Positions 13,078-21,357 of a DNA stretch of 30,442 nucleotides are shown here, in pieces. Under the pieces are notes generated by a model. That model did no database searches. It was not told the DNA's origin and saw only the letters and a program-made list of their open reading frames with translations. The stretch is from JAGLQA01 sp023135565 (GTDB taxonomy: Bacteria > Acidobacteriota > Aminicenantia > UBA2199). Position 1 is the first letter of the stretch, and each line of letters begins with the position of its first letter. The translations under genes were made by a program, and so were the position numbers. The stretch covers positions 1 through 30,442 of the forward strand of contig DAOWCY010000071.1 in the NCBI GenBank assembly GCA_030639305.1. The letters run 5' to 3'.

Positions 13078-14169
13078 ATGAAAAGAAAAAAACTTATCCT
13101 TCGTATAGCGTGGATCGCAGCCGTTGTATTGGTCATCTCCCTGATGGCGACAGCCTTTGAAGTGATGTACAGCGCCCGCGTCAACGAAAGGGCGTTCAGG
13201 CGGTGGGATAACAGGATAGCCGACCTTACCAAAGACTACCAGGAATATTTAGACGGGATCGCGCAGCAGATAGCCAAAGGGGAAGTGGACCAGAATTTGA
13301 TCACCCAGATCAATTCCTATGTGAATAATAGACAATCGCTGGTAAAACTTTACCTGTGGATGAGCGATAAAGACGGCAAGTTTGTGTTCGGTGTACCGAC
13401 CGCTGTTTTTTCCAACCTGAATACGATTTACGACAACCGGGGCGGCGGTGAGGAAAGGGAAGGCGGTTATGTGGACCGTAATGATTTCCTCTTAAAAAAC
13501 ATCGGCAGGGAAGAAGAGATCGATATAATACATCCTACGCGGGGGGTGCGGTTCCGTGAATTTCGCATCGGCCGTGTTCCCGATTACACTATTGCCGGGG
13601 ATATTCATTATCCTGGTGAGCGTCGTTTGTCGAACCGGATTGTGCTTTCTTCGCCCATCATCGACGCGGAGCAGCAGGTCAAAGGTGAGCTTTACCTGAA
13701 AGTAAATGATATAAAGTCCGCGGAAGCGCTTGCTCGTAGGGGGGGGGCAGTTGAAGAAAGATTATTCCATGGGGTACTTTTCCCGGCGTTTAATATATTG
13801 TTGGGGATAGCCGCTCTTTTTCTCTGGCTGCTGCTGCCCAGTTGGGTGTACATCGACGCCCGGCAGCGTGATGTAAAGAGGGCTTTCATGTGGTCCATGT
13901 TGACTGTAGTGACACTTGGATTTGCCCTGGCGATTTATTTAGTTGTCAGACCGGCAGCGGTAAAATCTTTCTTATGTCCGCAGTGTGAGAAAGAGCTAAA
14001 CGGTTCCAGGGCTTTTTGTCCTTATTGTGGTTTTGATTTAGCGAAAGTGTTTTGTCCGCAGTGTGAATACCAGGTGCAGGCGGATTGGAAATTTTGTCCC
14101 GGCTGCCGCTGGGATTTGACCCGGGAGCCGCAGCCGCAGTCCGAAGAAGAAAAAGAACAGCCAAAATAA
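13078..14169 (+). CDS. Membrane protein with extracytoplasmic domain and two zinc ribbons
   Basis: A 363-residue protein. An N-terminal helix (8-28) is followed by about 200 residues, probably outside the membrane. Two further helices lie near 234-256 and 270-292. The cytoplasmic tail carries two zinc ribbons: CPQC...CPYC and CPQC...CPGC, then an acidic Pro/Gln/Glu end. The extracellular part has charged and aromatic content compatible with a CHASE/Cache-like sensor, but I cannot assign it. AGGAGG precedes the ATG, and the gene follows the anti-sigma gene by 16 bases, so it may be part of the signal pathway. Nine consecutive G (13739-13747) lie inside the coding sequence at LARRGGAVE. Confidence 0.65.
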   Translation: MKRKKLILRIAWIAAVVLVISLMATAFEVMYSARVNERAFRRWDNRIADLTKDYQEYLDGIAQQIAKGEVDQNLITQINSYVNNRQSLVKLYLWMSDKDGKFVFGVPTAVFSNLNTIYDNRGGGEEREGGYVDRNDFLLKNIGREEEIDIIHPTRGVRFREFRIGRVPDYTIAGDIHYPGERRLSNRIVLSSPIIDAEQQVKGELYLKVNDIKSAEALARRGGAVEERLFHGVLFPAFNILLGIAALFLWLLLPSWVYIDARQRDVKRAFMWSMLTVVTLGFALAIYLVVRPAAVKSFLCPQCEKELNGSRAFCPYCGFDLAKVFCPQCEYQVQADWKFCPGCRWDLTREPQPQSEEEKEQPK

Positions 14170-14191
14170 GATGCGGCGCATCCACCCTCTT

Positions 14192-14251
14192 AGCCTCCGG
14201 CGGCCCTGCCGGGGGCCAAACTTTTGGAAAAGTTTGAACAAAACTTTTATT
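14192..14251. repeat. Intergenic modular repeat, copy 5
   Basis: A single copy of the GC hairpin plus AT dyad (CCTCCGGCGGCCCTGCC...AAACTTTTGGAAAAGTTT) after the zinc-ribbon gene. Confidence 0.85.
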
Positions 14252-14368
14252 GAGGGGGGAATACAAAAGCTATTTTTTTCTTAAATTGCACAGCCACAAC
14301 CCGCGGACGGGAACTTTTAACTCACCCTTTACGTTTATAATATTACTACTAATATTTGGAGGTTCCTG

Positions 14369-14887
14369 ATGAACGAACAAAAGAATAAAGAAAGTAAACT
14401 CGGCCCGCTGGTTTTCGGCGCTATACTGGTAGGAATCGGGGTGCTGTTCCTGGTTATCAACTTAGTGCCCGTTCTCAGCGTGGCGAAATTGTGGCCCCTG
14501 TTTATGTTGATACCCATAGGTCTGATGGCCACCACCTACTTCCAGGATAGGAAAAAATCGGAAGGCGTCATACTGCCTGTCATCATACTGCTGTTTTTCT
14601 GCGGCTATTTCCTCTGGCTTAATTTTACTTCCTGGGGCAATGTCGCGGAAACTTGGCCCAATTTCTTGATCGGTCCGGGCTTAGGGTTCTTAGGACTTTT
14701 CCTGGTTTCAAAAAAATGGGAATACCTGATCCCCTCTTTTATCCTATTGATCCTGGCGGCTGTATTCTATGCGGCAATTATCGAAAATACCATACTGGTG
14801 GGTGTACTGCTTATCGGCATGGGAGCAATCCTTATCGGTAGGTACTTCTTTACTCCAAAAGAACCCCGTGAAACGGGGGACCAATAA
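14369..14887 (+). CDS. Multi-pass membrane protein, LiaF-TM/DUF5668-like
   Basis: A 172-residue protein with about six hydrophobic segments. The first two, with the pattern LVFGAILVGIGVLFLVINL...LWPLFMLIPIGLM, resemble the LiaI/LiaF-type transmembrane domain (LWPlilIliGl). Such proteins take part in envelope stress sensing in some bacteria, but the transmembrane part alone does not define a function. GGAGG precedes the ATG. The last residues (PRETGDQ) and stop lie in a CCCCGT-GAA-ACGGGG hairpin of the repeat type. A TATAAT lies at 14336-14341 but lacks a clear -35, so the gene may be read with the sigma operon. Confidence 0.6.
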   Translation: MNEQKNKESKLGPLVFGAILVGIGVLFLVINLVPVLSVAKLWPLFMLIPIGLMATTYFQDRKKSEGVILPVIILLFFCGYFLWLNFTSWGNVAETWPNFLIGPGLGFLGLFLVSKKWEYLIPSFILLILAAVFYAAIIENTILVGVLLIGMGAILIGRYFFTPKEPRETGDQ

Positions 14888-15018
14888 GCCCCGTGGCACG
14901 GGGAACCAATAAGGGGCTGCCTGTCGCGGTAAGATAGACGGTTACTTTCCACTATCGTCTGTTCAGCTATTATAGCCAGTCGTTTTTAGGCCCCACGGCG
15001 TGGGGAGCCTATGAGGGG
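14862..15018. repeat. Hairpin modules at convergent gene ends
   Basis: Three hairpins of the module-1 type (CCCCGTGAAACGGGG, CCCCGTGGCACGGGG and CCCCACGGCGTGGGG), the first two each followed by ACCAATAAG and the last by AGCCTATGAG. They lie between and into the 3' ends of the membrane protein gene and the histidine kinase gene, and could end transcription from both sides. Confidence 0.65.
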
Positions 15019-15025
15019 CCTGTAA

Positions 15026-17167
15026 CTATTTTTCGTCGATCAATTTGCGGATCGATTTGGCGATACGACCCAGGTCGATGGGCTTCATCACGATATCACC
15101 GATCCCTAAGACGTCAGCTTTCTGCTGGGAGATTACATCACCATATCCCGTGCAAAGAATCGCCGGTAGGTTGGGCTTGATGTCGTGAACCTGGCGGATA
15201 AGCTGGGCCCCGGTCATTTTTGCCATTATAAAATCAGTAATAACGATAGCAAAACGATCCGGTACGGATTTAAATATCTCGAAAGCCTCTACACCACTGG
15301 TTACTGCCGTTACTTTGTAACCCAGCTCTTCGAGCAGGCTCTTCTCCGCTTCCAGCAGGGGGGAGTAATCCTCCACTAAGAGTATGTTCTCACTGCCGGT
15401 AGGAGTCTCTTCCCCTTCCTGGGTTTTCTTATGAATAACGTTGACAATCACCGGCAGGAGTATCGAAAAAGTAGTGCCTTCCCCTTCTTTACTATAAACC
15501 GAAATATGACCGTTATGACTGCGGATGATTCCGTGAGCTACGGCTAGCCCCATGCCTGTGCCTTCACCGGGCGCTTTGGTAGTAAAAAAAGGTTCGAAAA
15601 TTTTGTCCCGAATTTTCTGCTCGATGCCATAACCGGTATCGCTTACCGATAACCTCAAGTGCAGGCCGGGTTTCAGGTCTTTGTAAAGACCGGTTTCCAC
15701 TTCCTCTTCGGTTAACCTGACTTCCAGGGTGCCGCCCTGCTCTTTCATGGCATGACCGGCATTGGTGCAGAGATTCATCAATACCTGGTGAACCTGGGTG
15801 GGGTCGGCCAGGACAAAACTCTTCTCCGCTTCGATTTTGGTGACGATCTCGATGGTTGCCGGCATCGAGGAACGTATCAGCTTGGTGACCTCCTTTACGA
15901 TTATACCGATCTGCAGCGGTTCTTTCTCCCGCTTCTCCTGGCGGCTGAAAGTAAGAATCTGTTTTACCAGGTCCGACGCCCGTTTGGAGGCAGTGTTAAC
16001 CTGCTTAAGATATTTTTGCACAGGAGATTCTTCTTCCACTTTCCTTAAAGCCAACTGCGTGTACCCCATGATGGCGCCTAACACATTATTGAAATCATGG
16101 GCAATACCACCGGCCAGGGTGCCTAAAGCTTCCATTTTTTGGGCCTGGAAAAGCTGCTTCTCCATCATCTGCATGGTAGTAATATCGCGGGTGGTACAGG
16201 TCATCATCTTGCCCCTGTCGGTTTCGATAGTGAAATATAACTGCTGGATATCCCTTAAATCCCCATTGAGAAGTTCGATCTGCGACACCTGGAGGTCCTC
16301 CCGGAAAGGATTTACCCGGGTTTTAAAAAATTTTTCCCACAGTTCTTTTCTTTTTTTATAATTCTTGTCGGTTCTTTTCTCTGCCGGTTCATGCCGGTGC
16401 AGGACATCCCAGACCTTGCTGCCGATCACCATAGCCCGGGTGACGCCATAGATACCCTCCTGCCCTTCGTTCCACTCGATAATCGAACCGGCTTCATCTA
16501 CCAGCAAAACACCGTCCCTGGATTTCTCGATCATGTTACGGAATTTTTTTTCACTTTCTAATATGGACAATTCCGCTTTTTGCCGTTCCCTGATCTCCGC
16601 TTTCAACTGCTTGTTGGCCAGCAGCACCTCTACGGTTCTTTCGTCTACCATCTCCTCCAGGCGGTGCCTGTATCTTTGCAGTTCTTCTTCCATGGTAATA
16701 TGTTCGGTGATATCGTGAGTGATGCGCATCCAGGCCGGGGTGCCGTCAAAATAAATCTCTTCGGTCATAATTTCTACTATTCGCGGGCGGCGCTCTTTGG
16801 TAAAATGAGTAAAGGTTTCGGAAGTATCGCCGCTGGTCTTATCTATGCCTTTGCGCACTTTTTCAAAATCTTCCGGTTGATGAAGATCGAAGGGAGTCAT
16901 GTCGAGTATCTCTTCGCCGCTGTAGCCATACTTTTCCCTGGCTGCTTTGTTCCAATGGAGGAACTTGTAAGTAGCGGCGTCGTAGATAAATACCGGGTTT
17001 AAAATATTGTCGAAAAGAGAAAGATATTTTTTCCTGTTCTCATGCTCTTTTCTTTTATCTTTTACGTCCTGGTTTTTTTTTATATCTTTTATTTGCCGGC
17101 GCAGTTCTTCGTTTTCTTTTATCAGCTCTTGTTTGGTCACTGTCGTATCTGTCTTCTTTGCCGGCAT
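15026..17167 (-). CDS. Hybrid sensor histidine kinase with two PAS domains and a receiver
   Basis: A 713-residue soluble protein. A coiled coil (about 10-50) leads to PAS 1 (50-160), a second coiled coil (160-205), PAS 2 (205-335), the dimerisation/phosphoacceptor domain with His357 in GGIAHDFNN, and the ATPase domain (NLCTNAGHAM, DTGYGIEQ, GTGMGLAVAHG). The C-terminal receiver has Asp645 in ITDFIM, Thr in CTGYG and Lys695 in MKPI. No membrane segment is seen, so it senses a cytoplasmic signal. No output protein is encoded nearby, so its phosphate may pass to a distant protein. AAGGA precedes the ATG. Its gene converges on the sigma-factor operon. Confidence 0.9.
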   Translation of the reverse strand: MPAKKTDTTVTKQELIKENEELRRQIKDIKKNQDVKDKRKEHENRKKYLSLFDNILNPVFIYDAATYKFLHWNKAAREKYGYSGEEILDMTPFDLHQPEDFEKVRKGIDKTSGDTSETFTHFTKERRPRIVEIMTEEIYFDGTPAWMRITHDITEHITMEEELQRYRHRLEEMVDERTVEVLLANKQLKAEIRERQKAELSILESEKKFRNMIEKSRDGVLLVDEAGSIIEWNEGQEGIYGVTRAMVIGSKVWDVLHRHEPAEKRTDKNYKKRKELWEKFFKTRVNPFREDLQVSQIELLNGDLRDIQQLYFTIETDRGKMMTCTTRDITTMQMMEKQLFQAQKMEALGTLAGGIAHDFNNVLGAIMGYTQLALRKVEEESPVQKYLKQVNTASKRASDLVKQILTFSRQEKREKEPLQIGIIVKEVTKLIRSSMPATIEIVTKIEAEKSFVLADPTQVHQVLMNLCTNAGHAMKEQGGTLEVRLTEEEVETGLYKDLKPGLHLRLSVSDTGYGIEQKIRDKIFEPFFTTKAPGEGTGMGLAVAHGIIRSHNGHISVYSKEGEGTTFSILLPVIVNVIHKKTQEGEETPTGSENILLVEDYSPLLEAEKSLLEELGYKVTAVTSGVEAFEIFKSVPDRFAIVITDFIMAKMTGAQLIRQVHDIKPNLPAILCTGYGDVISQQKADVLGIGDIVMKPIDLGRIAKSIRKLIDEK

Positions 17168-17214
17168 AGTCCTTCGTTGCGACCTCTCTTTAAGGCTTTA
17201 ATAATTCCAGGGAT

Positions 17215-17243
17215 ATTTTATAAAAAAAAGAAAACTATTGCAA
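17215..17243 (-). promoter_or_regulatory. Promoter of the histidine kinase gene
   Basis: On the minus strand TTGCAA, a 17-base spacer and TAAAAT. Transcription would start near 17208, about 40 bases before the ATG. Confidence 0.5.
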
Positions 17244-17401
17244 TAGGTTGATAAAAAAAAACGAAAATTTATTCCCGGGGCAGTCTCGGGTCAATTATCA
17301 ATGTTCAATGATTAATGCTCCGGGGAGAAGAAAGAATTAGCTTGTCCCCCTTTTTTTTTAACGGGCGGCATTCGCGCCTCGTTTTTTTTTCATACCCGGC
17401 C

Positions 17402-17429
17402 TTGAAAAAACCTTCATTCATGGTATAAT
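17402..17429 (+). promoter_or_regulatory. Promoter of the moxR operon
   Basis: TTGAAA, a 16-base spacer and TATAAT. The start would be near 17436, giving a leader of about 145 bases that carries two repeats. Confidence 0.6.
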
Positions 17430-17480
17430 AAATTCTATGGTAGTTCTTCATGATGCGAGCCTCACCCGGAAACGAATGAA

Positions 17481-17546
17481 ATTAAACAAAAGTTTTGATC
17501 AAACTTTTACAAAAGTTTGGCCCCCGGCAGGGTCGCCGAAGGCAAA
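17481..17546. repeat. Intergenic modular repeat, copy 6
   Basis: AT dyad plus GC-rich end. It is bracketed by TGAAATTA (17477-17484) and its reverse complement TAATTTCA (17548-17555). Outside these lie two similar stretches, ATGGTAGTTCTTCATGAT and CATAGTAGTTCAAATGAT, which look like a duplicated flank. Confidence 0.8.
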
Positions 17547-17582
17547 GTAATTTCATAGTAGTTCAAATGATAGGAGATAATC

Positions 17583-18572
17583 ATGGAACAAGATTTGACT
17601 TTCATCAATGAAAAAATAGGCGAAGAAAGCCGGATAATCGAAAGAATACTCTCGGAAATGGAGAAAGTGATCGTGGGACAGCGCTCCCTCTTAGAACGAA
17701 TGATGATCGCTTTATTAACTTCGGGCCATATCCTGCTGGAAGGTGTGCCCGGCCTGGCTAAAACCCTGGCAGTCAAAACCCTGGCCCAGGTGCTCGATTT
17801 AGATTTTTGCCGTATCCAATTTACCCCGGATTTGCTTCCGGCCGACTTAACCGGCACCCTTGTGTTTAATCCCAAGACGTCGGAATTTCTTACCCGGAAA
17901 GGGCCGATTTTCACCCACCTGCTGCTGGCCGATGAGATCAACCGGGCGCCGGCAAAAGTGCAGAGCGCTTTACTGGAAGCGATGCAGGAACTGCAGGTGA
18001 CCATCGGGGAAACCAGCCACAAAATCGCATGGCCCTTTATGGTCATGGCCACCCAGAACCCTATCGAGCAAGAGGGCACTTACCCGCTGCCGGAAGCCCA
18101 GATAGACAGGTTCCTGCTCAAAGTAAAAATCACTTATCCTACTAAAGAGGAAGAGAAAGCCATCGTAAACCGGATGACGTCCGCCCTGCCGGTGGAAGTG
18201 GGCAAAGTGTGTTCTTTAGAAGATATTGTTAGGATTAATAAATCCTACAAGATGGTCTATATCGACGATAAAATAAAAGATTATATTATCAATATCGTAT
18301 TTGCCACCCGTTTCCCTGAAGAGGCGGGTCTGACAAAGTTGAAGAACTTGGTGCAGTTCGGCGCTTCGCCCCGGGCGTCCATCTATTTAACGGAGACCGC
18401 CAAAGCCATGGCTTTTGTTAGGAGAAGAGGTTATGTCACCCCTGAAGATATTAAAACCATCGGCAGGGATGTGCTGCGGCACAGGATTATCCTCTCTTAT
18501 GAAGCGGAAGCGGAAGAGTTAACCACGGACGATATCATAACAGAGATATTCAACAATATCGAGGTACCGTAA
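17583..18572 (+). CDS. MoxR-family AAA+ ATPase
   Basis: A 329-residue ATPase of full family length. Walker A is GVPGLAKT (54-61) and Walker B is LLLADEINRAPAKVQ (about 114-128). ATQNPIEQEGTYPLPEAQ.DRF is the typical sensor 1 and following segment. MoxR proteins act as chaperones that insert metals or assemble protein complexes, usually with VWA-domain partners; no VWA gene is nearby. TAGGAGAT precedes the ATG. The next gene starts four bases after its stop codon, so the two are cotranscribed. Confidence 0.93.
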   Translation: MEQDLTFINEKIGEESRIIERILSEMEKVIVGQRSLLERMMIALLTSGHILLEGVPGLAKTLAVKTLAQVLDLDFCRIQFTPDLLPADLTGTLVFNPKTSEFLTRKGPIFTHLLLADEINRAPAKVQSALLEAMQELQVTIGETSHKIAWPFMVMATQNPIEQEGTYPLPEAQIDRFLLKVKITYPTKEEEKAIVNRMTSALPVEVGKVCSLEDIVRINKSYKMVYIDDKIKDYIINIVFATRFPEEAGLTKLKNLVQFGASPRASIYLTETAKAMAFVRRRGYVTPEDIKTIGRDVLRHRIILSYEAEAEELTTDDIITEIFNNIEVP

Positions 18573-18575
18573 AAA

Positions 18576-19136
18576 ATGGCTAAAAAAAAGAAAACAAAGT
18601 TTAAGAAAGACTTAAAAAAAACCCTGCGCAAGTCCAATAAAGGTTCCAACAAGCTTATCTATGCGGTAGGCGGTGGTTTGGCGATCGTATTGATTATTTT
18701 TGTTATCGTAGTGACCGGCGGTGACACAAAGCCGGTAGACAAAGAACAAGCCATGTTGGACAGCATCGATTATGTGGCAAAAGTTACCGGGATCGTGGAG
18801 GTAAAAGCGCTTCCCGAAGAGGATAAAATCATTATCGTTTACAACACGAATGCTGTTGAAGACATCAGGAATAAACCGGATTACAAACAAATAGCGCGGT
18901 TTGCCGGGATAAGGGTATGGAATGAACTGCACCCGGAAGATGTGAACGTGCTGCTCACCGAAGTGGATAAAAAAGAGAAGGATTATTTCGTAGTAATTAA
19001 AGACGGCTCTGTAGTTAGCGAGCAGCTTTTAGACCCTCCGCAAGAGGAAGCCGTGAAGGATGGGGAGCAGGAAGAGGGAAAGCCAACTGAAAAAAGCGAC
19101 GAAGCCGGAAAAGACGAGGAAGCCGAAGGAAAGTGA
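18576..19136 (+). CDS. Membrane-anchored protein of unknown function next to moxR
   Basis: A 186-residue protein that I do not recognise. A very basic start (KKKKTKFKKDLKKTLRK) is followed by one hydrophobic helix (about 28-47). A small soluble domain of about 100 residues follows (VDKEQAMLDSIDYVAKVTG ... NVLLTEVDKKEKDYFVVIKDG), then a tail rich in Glu, Lys and Asp. The orientation would place the domain outside the cytoplasm. The gene starts four bases after moxR, with GAGGT inside the moxR end as its ribosome-binding site, so it may be a substrate or partner of the ATPase. Confidence 0.6.
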   Translation: MAKKKKTKFKKDLKKTLRKSNKGSNKLIYAVGGGLAIVLIIFVIVVTGGDTKPVDKEQAMLDSIDYVAKVTGIVEVKALPEEDKIIIVYNTNAVEDIRNKPDYKQIARFAGIRVWNELHPEDVNVLLTEVDKKEKDYFVVIKDGSVVSEQLLDPPQEEAVKDGEQEEGKPTEKSDEAGKDEEAEGK

Positions 19137-19162
19137 TAAAACCAAAAGCCCAGCTTACAGAC

Positions 19163-19286
19163 TTGCCTTCGGCGACCCTGCCGGGGGCCAAACTTTTGAA
19201 AAAGTTTGAACAAAACTTCTAATGAGGGGAAAAGCGAAAACATAACCTTGCCGCGAAGCGGCTAATAGGCTGGGTGCGCCGCACCC
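19163..19286. repeat. Intergenic modular repeat, copy 7, with extra hairpins
   Basis: A GC hairpin and AT dyad at 19163-19222, then GCCGCGAAGCGGC (19250-19262) and GGGTGCGCCGCACCC (19272-19286). It fills the gap before the phosphoesterase gene. Confidence 0.8.
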
Positions 19287-19316
19287 CCGTACAATTATGC
19301 TTAAAGGAGGTATAAT

Positions 19317-21074
19317 ATGAGGCTAAAAAAACTCAGTTTATTAAAAGGTGGATTTTTGCTTTTCGCTGTAGGGATTATATTATTTCACAGCGGGTGCACG
19401 AAGCTCAATCCCACGTACAACATTTCGTTTGTAACCGTCCGGGAGGCTGATTCCCGGGTTGGGCCGGTAACGCTGCCTTTAAATGCCGAAGGCCGGGAAG
19501 CTGTTCTTTCTTTTTTAGAAAGAGGCGGTGACCTGAGTATCGACGATTATGTGGATGCCGGCGCAAGGCAGTATTATAAAGGACTTTTTGACCTGCTCTC
19601 CGACGAATGTTTTCTTTGCACTAATAGTTTCAGGAAAAGCGGCAGGATGGATACGATCTCTCCCGACCTGGAACCCTGGTTCCACAAATCGATCATTTAT
19701 CAACTGATCGACGCCCGGTTGGAGAAGCCGCCGGCGCCGAGCCCGCTGTGTGTCACCGACGGGCAGTACTGGTGGATTTTTTATATGGAGAAAGTGAAAC
19801 CGTGCAGCAAAAACCTGAAAATTATAAAATTACTGGTTACCACAGCCCCATCAAAAACCTTGCAGCATTACGGCAAGATCAAAGAAGATAAAAAAGACCA
19901 GGAAGAGAAAAAATACGTCAAACATGTTTGCAAACAACCGGGAATTAAAACAGGCGATCTGCCCGATATGCATCAAAAATTCTTCAACCGGTTGAATGAA
20001 ATCGCTGAGGTTTACTTAGTAGCCCGGCTGAAAACCGATAAATTGGGATTCAGCGGCAGAGACATGCGTATATTTATCCCGGATATCCACCTGTTGGATA
20101 GGGAGCGGGAAAAAGCCTATAAATATCATTCCAACTGTTACGATCTACTGGTCGAACTGGTCGGGAAAATCAAAAAGTTCAAACATAACACCGGGAAAGA
20201 TAACAAAGTGACGGTTTATCAATTGGGCGATTTTTTCGATCTGTGGCGGGAGATACCTGTATATTGGGGAAAGAAAAAAGCGGACCTGGAATTGCAATCT
20301 TATGTGGAAAAGATGGAAGAAGACCGTTCTGAGCTTTATACCCTGATGCGTTCCCCCGAATTAGACGTGCAGTTCATACTGGGGAATCATGATTTCGATA
20401 TTCATAACATCGAGAATTATGTCAACGATGAGTTATATTATTACTTCCCTATCAGGAAAAATCTTTGCCCGGTGGCTTTTACGATTCACGGTGATATTTT
20501 AGATAGTTTCGAAGCAGATATGCCGGAGACGATTAAGCACCTGGCGGTTCATTATTTCGGTCCCTTTACGAAAGGGCATACTATCGATGTGGAAGGGTTA
20601 AGGGATTTGCAAATGCGGAATCACGGTAAGAATCGATACGAAGACGGGATACAGCCTCAACGTTACTTTCGTGCGCTGAGAGCGATGAAAAGCAACGACG
20701 ATCTCCCAAAGGGCAATTTTAATGTTATCTATGTAAAAGACAATAAGAATTCGGATGACATCAGGTTCGGCAAGGAAGCAAAGGCGTTTGCGAAAATGAT
20801 CGACGATGAAACCGGTTGGAAATTAAATTTCGCGGTTATCGGTCATACTCATCATGCCCGCATTGTGGTTGACAATATCGATGATCCGCCCGGGTTTTTT
20901 GCGTTGATCGACTGCGGCGCCTGGATCCAGAAGTGTGGTGTAGAACAAAAAGACGGCACATTCAAAGATGAAATGCCCAGCGCCCAGATCGGTGTGATAT
21001 ATAATAATGACGCGCGGGTTTACCAGTTAAAGCCCCGAGATCCCGACAGCCCCACTCGCGTGGGGGGGCGATAA
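19317..21074 (+). CDS. Lipoprotein-like calcineurin-type metallophosphoesterase
   Basis: A 585-residue protein. The N-terminus has a basic start, hydrophobic core and HSGC at 24-27, so it is probably a lipoprotein despite a poor lipobox. Residues 30-245 form a domain that I do not recognise. The C-terminal half carries all phosphoesterase motifs in order: PDIH (Asp256, His258), GDFFD (Asp305), GNHD (Asn357, His358), HGD near 399 and GHTH near 515. It would hydrolyse phosphomonoesters or diesters outside the cytoplasm. AAAGGAGG precedes the ATG. The last eight residues (SPTRVGGR) and TAA are encoded by a repeat copy; the D-serine-dehydratase-like gene ends with the same eight residues. Confidence 0.85.
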   Translation: MRLKKLSLLKGGFLLFAVGIILFHSGCTKLNPTYNISFVTVREADSRVGPVTLPLNAEGREAVLSFLERGGDLSIDDYVDAGARQYYKGLFDLLSDECFLCTNSFRKSGRMDTISPDLEPWFHKSIIYQLIDARLEKPPAPSPLCVTDGQYWWIFYMEKVKPCSKNLKIIKLLVTTAPSKTLQHYGKIKEDKKDQEEKKYVKHVCKQPGIKTGDLPDMHQKFFNRLNEIAEVYLVARLKTDKLGFSGRDMRIFIPDIHLLDREREKAYKYHSNCYDLLVELVGKIKKFKHNTGKDNKVTVYQLGDFFDLWREIPVYWGKKKADLELQSYVEKMEEDRSELYTLMRSPELDVQFILGNHDFDIHNIENYVNDELYYYFPIRKNLCPVAFTIHGDILDSFEADMPETIKHLAVHYFGPFTKGHTIDVEGLRDLQMRNHGKNRYEDGIQPQRYFRALRAMKSNDDLPKGNFNVIYVKDNKNSDDIRFGKEAKAFAKMIDDETGWKLNFAVIGHTHHARIVVDNIDDPPGFFALIDCGAWIQKCGVEQKDGTFKDEMPSAQIGVIYNNDARVYQLKPRDPDSPTRVGGR

Positions 21075-21357
21075 GCCGCTTCGCGGCAAAGGGGGGCAGC
21101 GGGTGAGCGCTTTTGATTCTAACCCCGTGCGCACGGGGGGGCGATAAGCGGCTTCGCCGCAGGGAGCAGCGGGTGAGCGCTTTTGATTTTAAATAATAAA
21201 AAGTTTTGATCAAACTTTTCCAAAAGCCCCACTGCGTGGGGAGCCCATGAGCGGCTTCGCCGCAGGGAGCAGCGTGTGAGCGCTTTTGATTTTAAATAAT
21301 AAAAAGTTTTGATCAAACTTTTTCAAAAGTTTGGCCCCCGGCAGGGCCGCCGGAGGC
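21049..21357. repeat. Intergenic modular repeat cluster, copy 8
   Basis: Three successive hairpin modules (starting 21049, 21122 and 21227). Each has CCCC-n-GGGG, then ATAAG or ATGAG, then CGGCTTCGCCG or its mirror. AGCGGGTGAGCGCTTTTGATT follows. Two AT dyads are present, and the GC-rich end closes the cluster. The first module holds the stop of the phosphoesterase gene, and the last supplies the end of the FAD-protein gene on the other strand. Confidence 0.9.

Larger units (their letters stand above)
17168..17582. other. Divergent promoter region of histidine kinase and moxR genes
   Basis: This 415-base gap contains a minus-strand promoter (17215-17243), a plus-strand promoter (17402-17429), a short repeat at 17441-17484 shared with 287-333, and repeat copy 6 (17481-17546). 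Two long T runs (17351-17359 and 17382-17390) flank a small GC dyad near 17362-17380. The leader of moxR would therefore contain the whole repeat. Confidence 0.65.

Noticed and set aside
17340..17392. Possible terminator with two long T runs before moxR
   Set aside because: The stem is short and imperfect, and no gene on the plus strand lies upstream that would need it.
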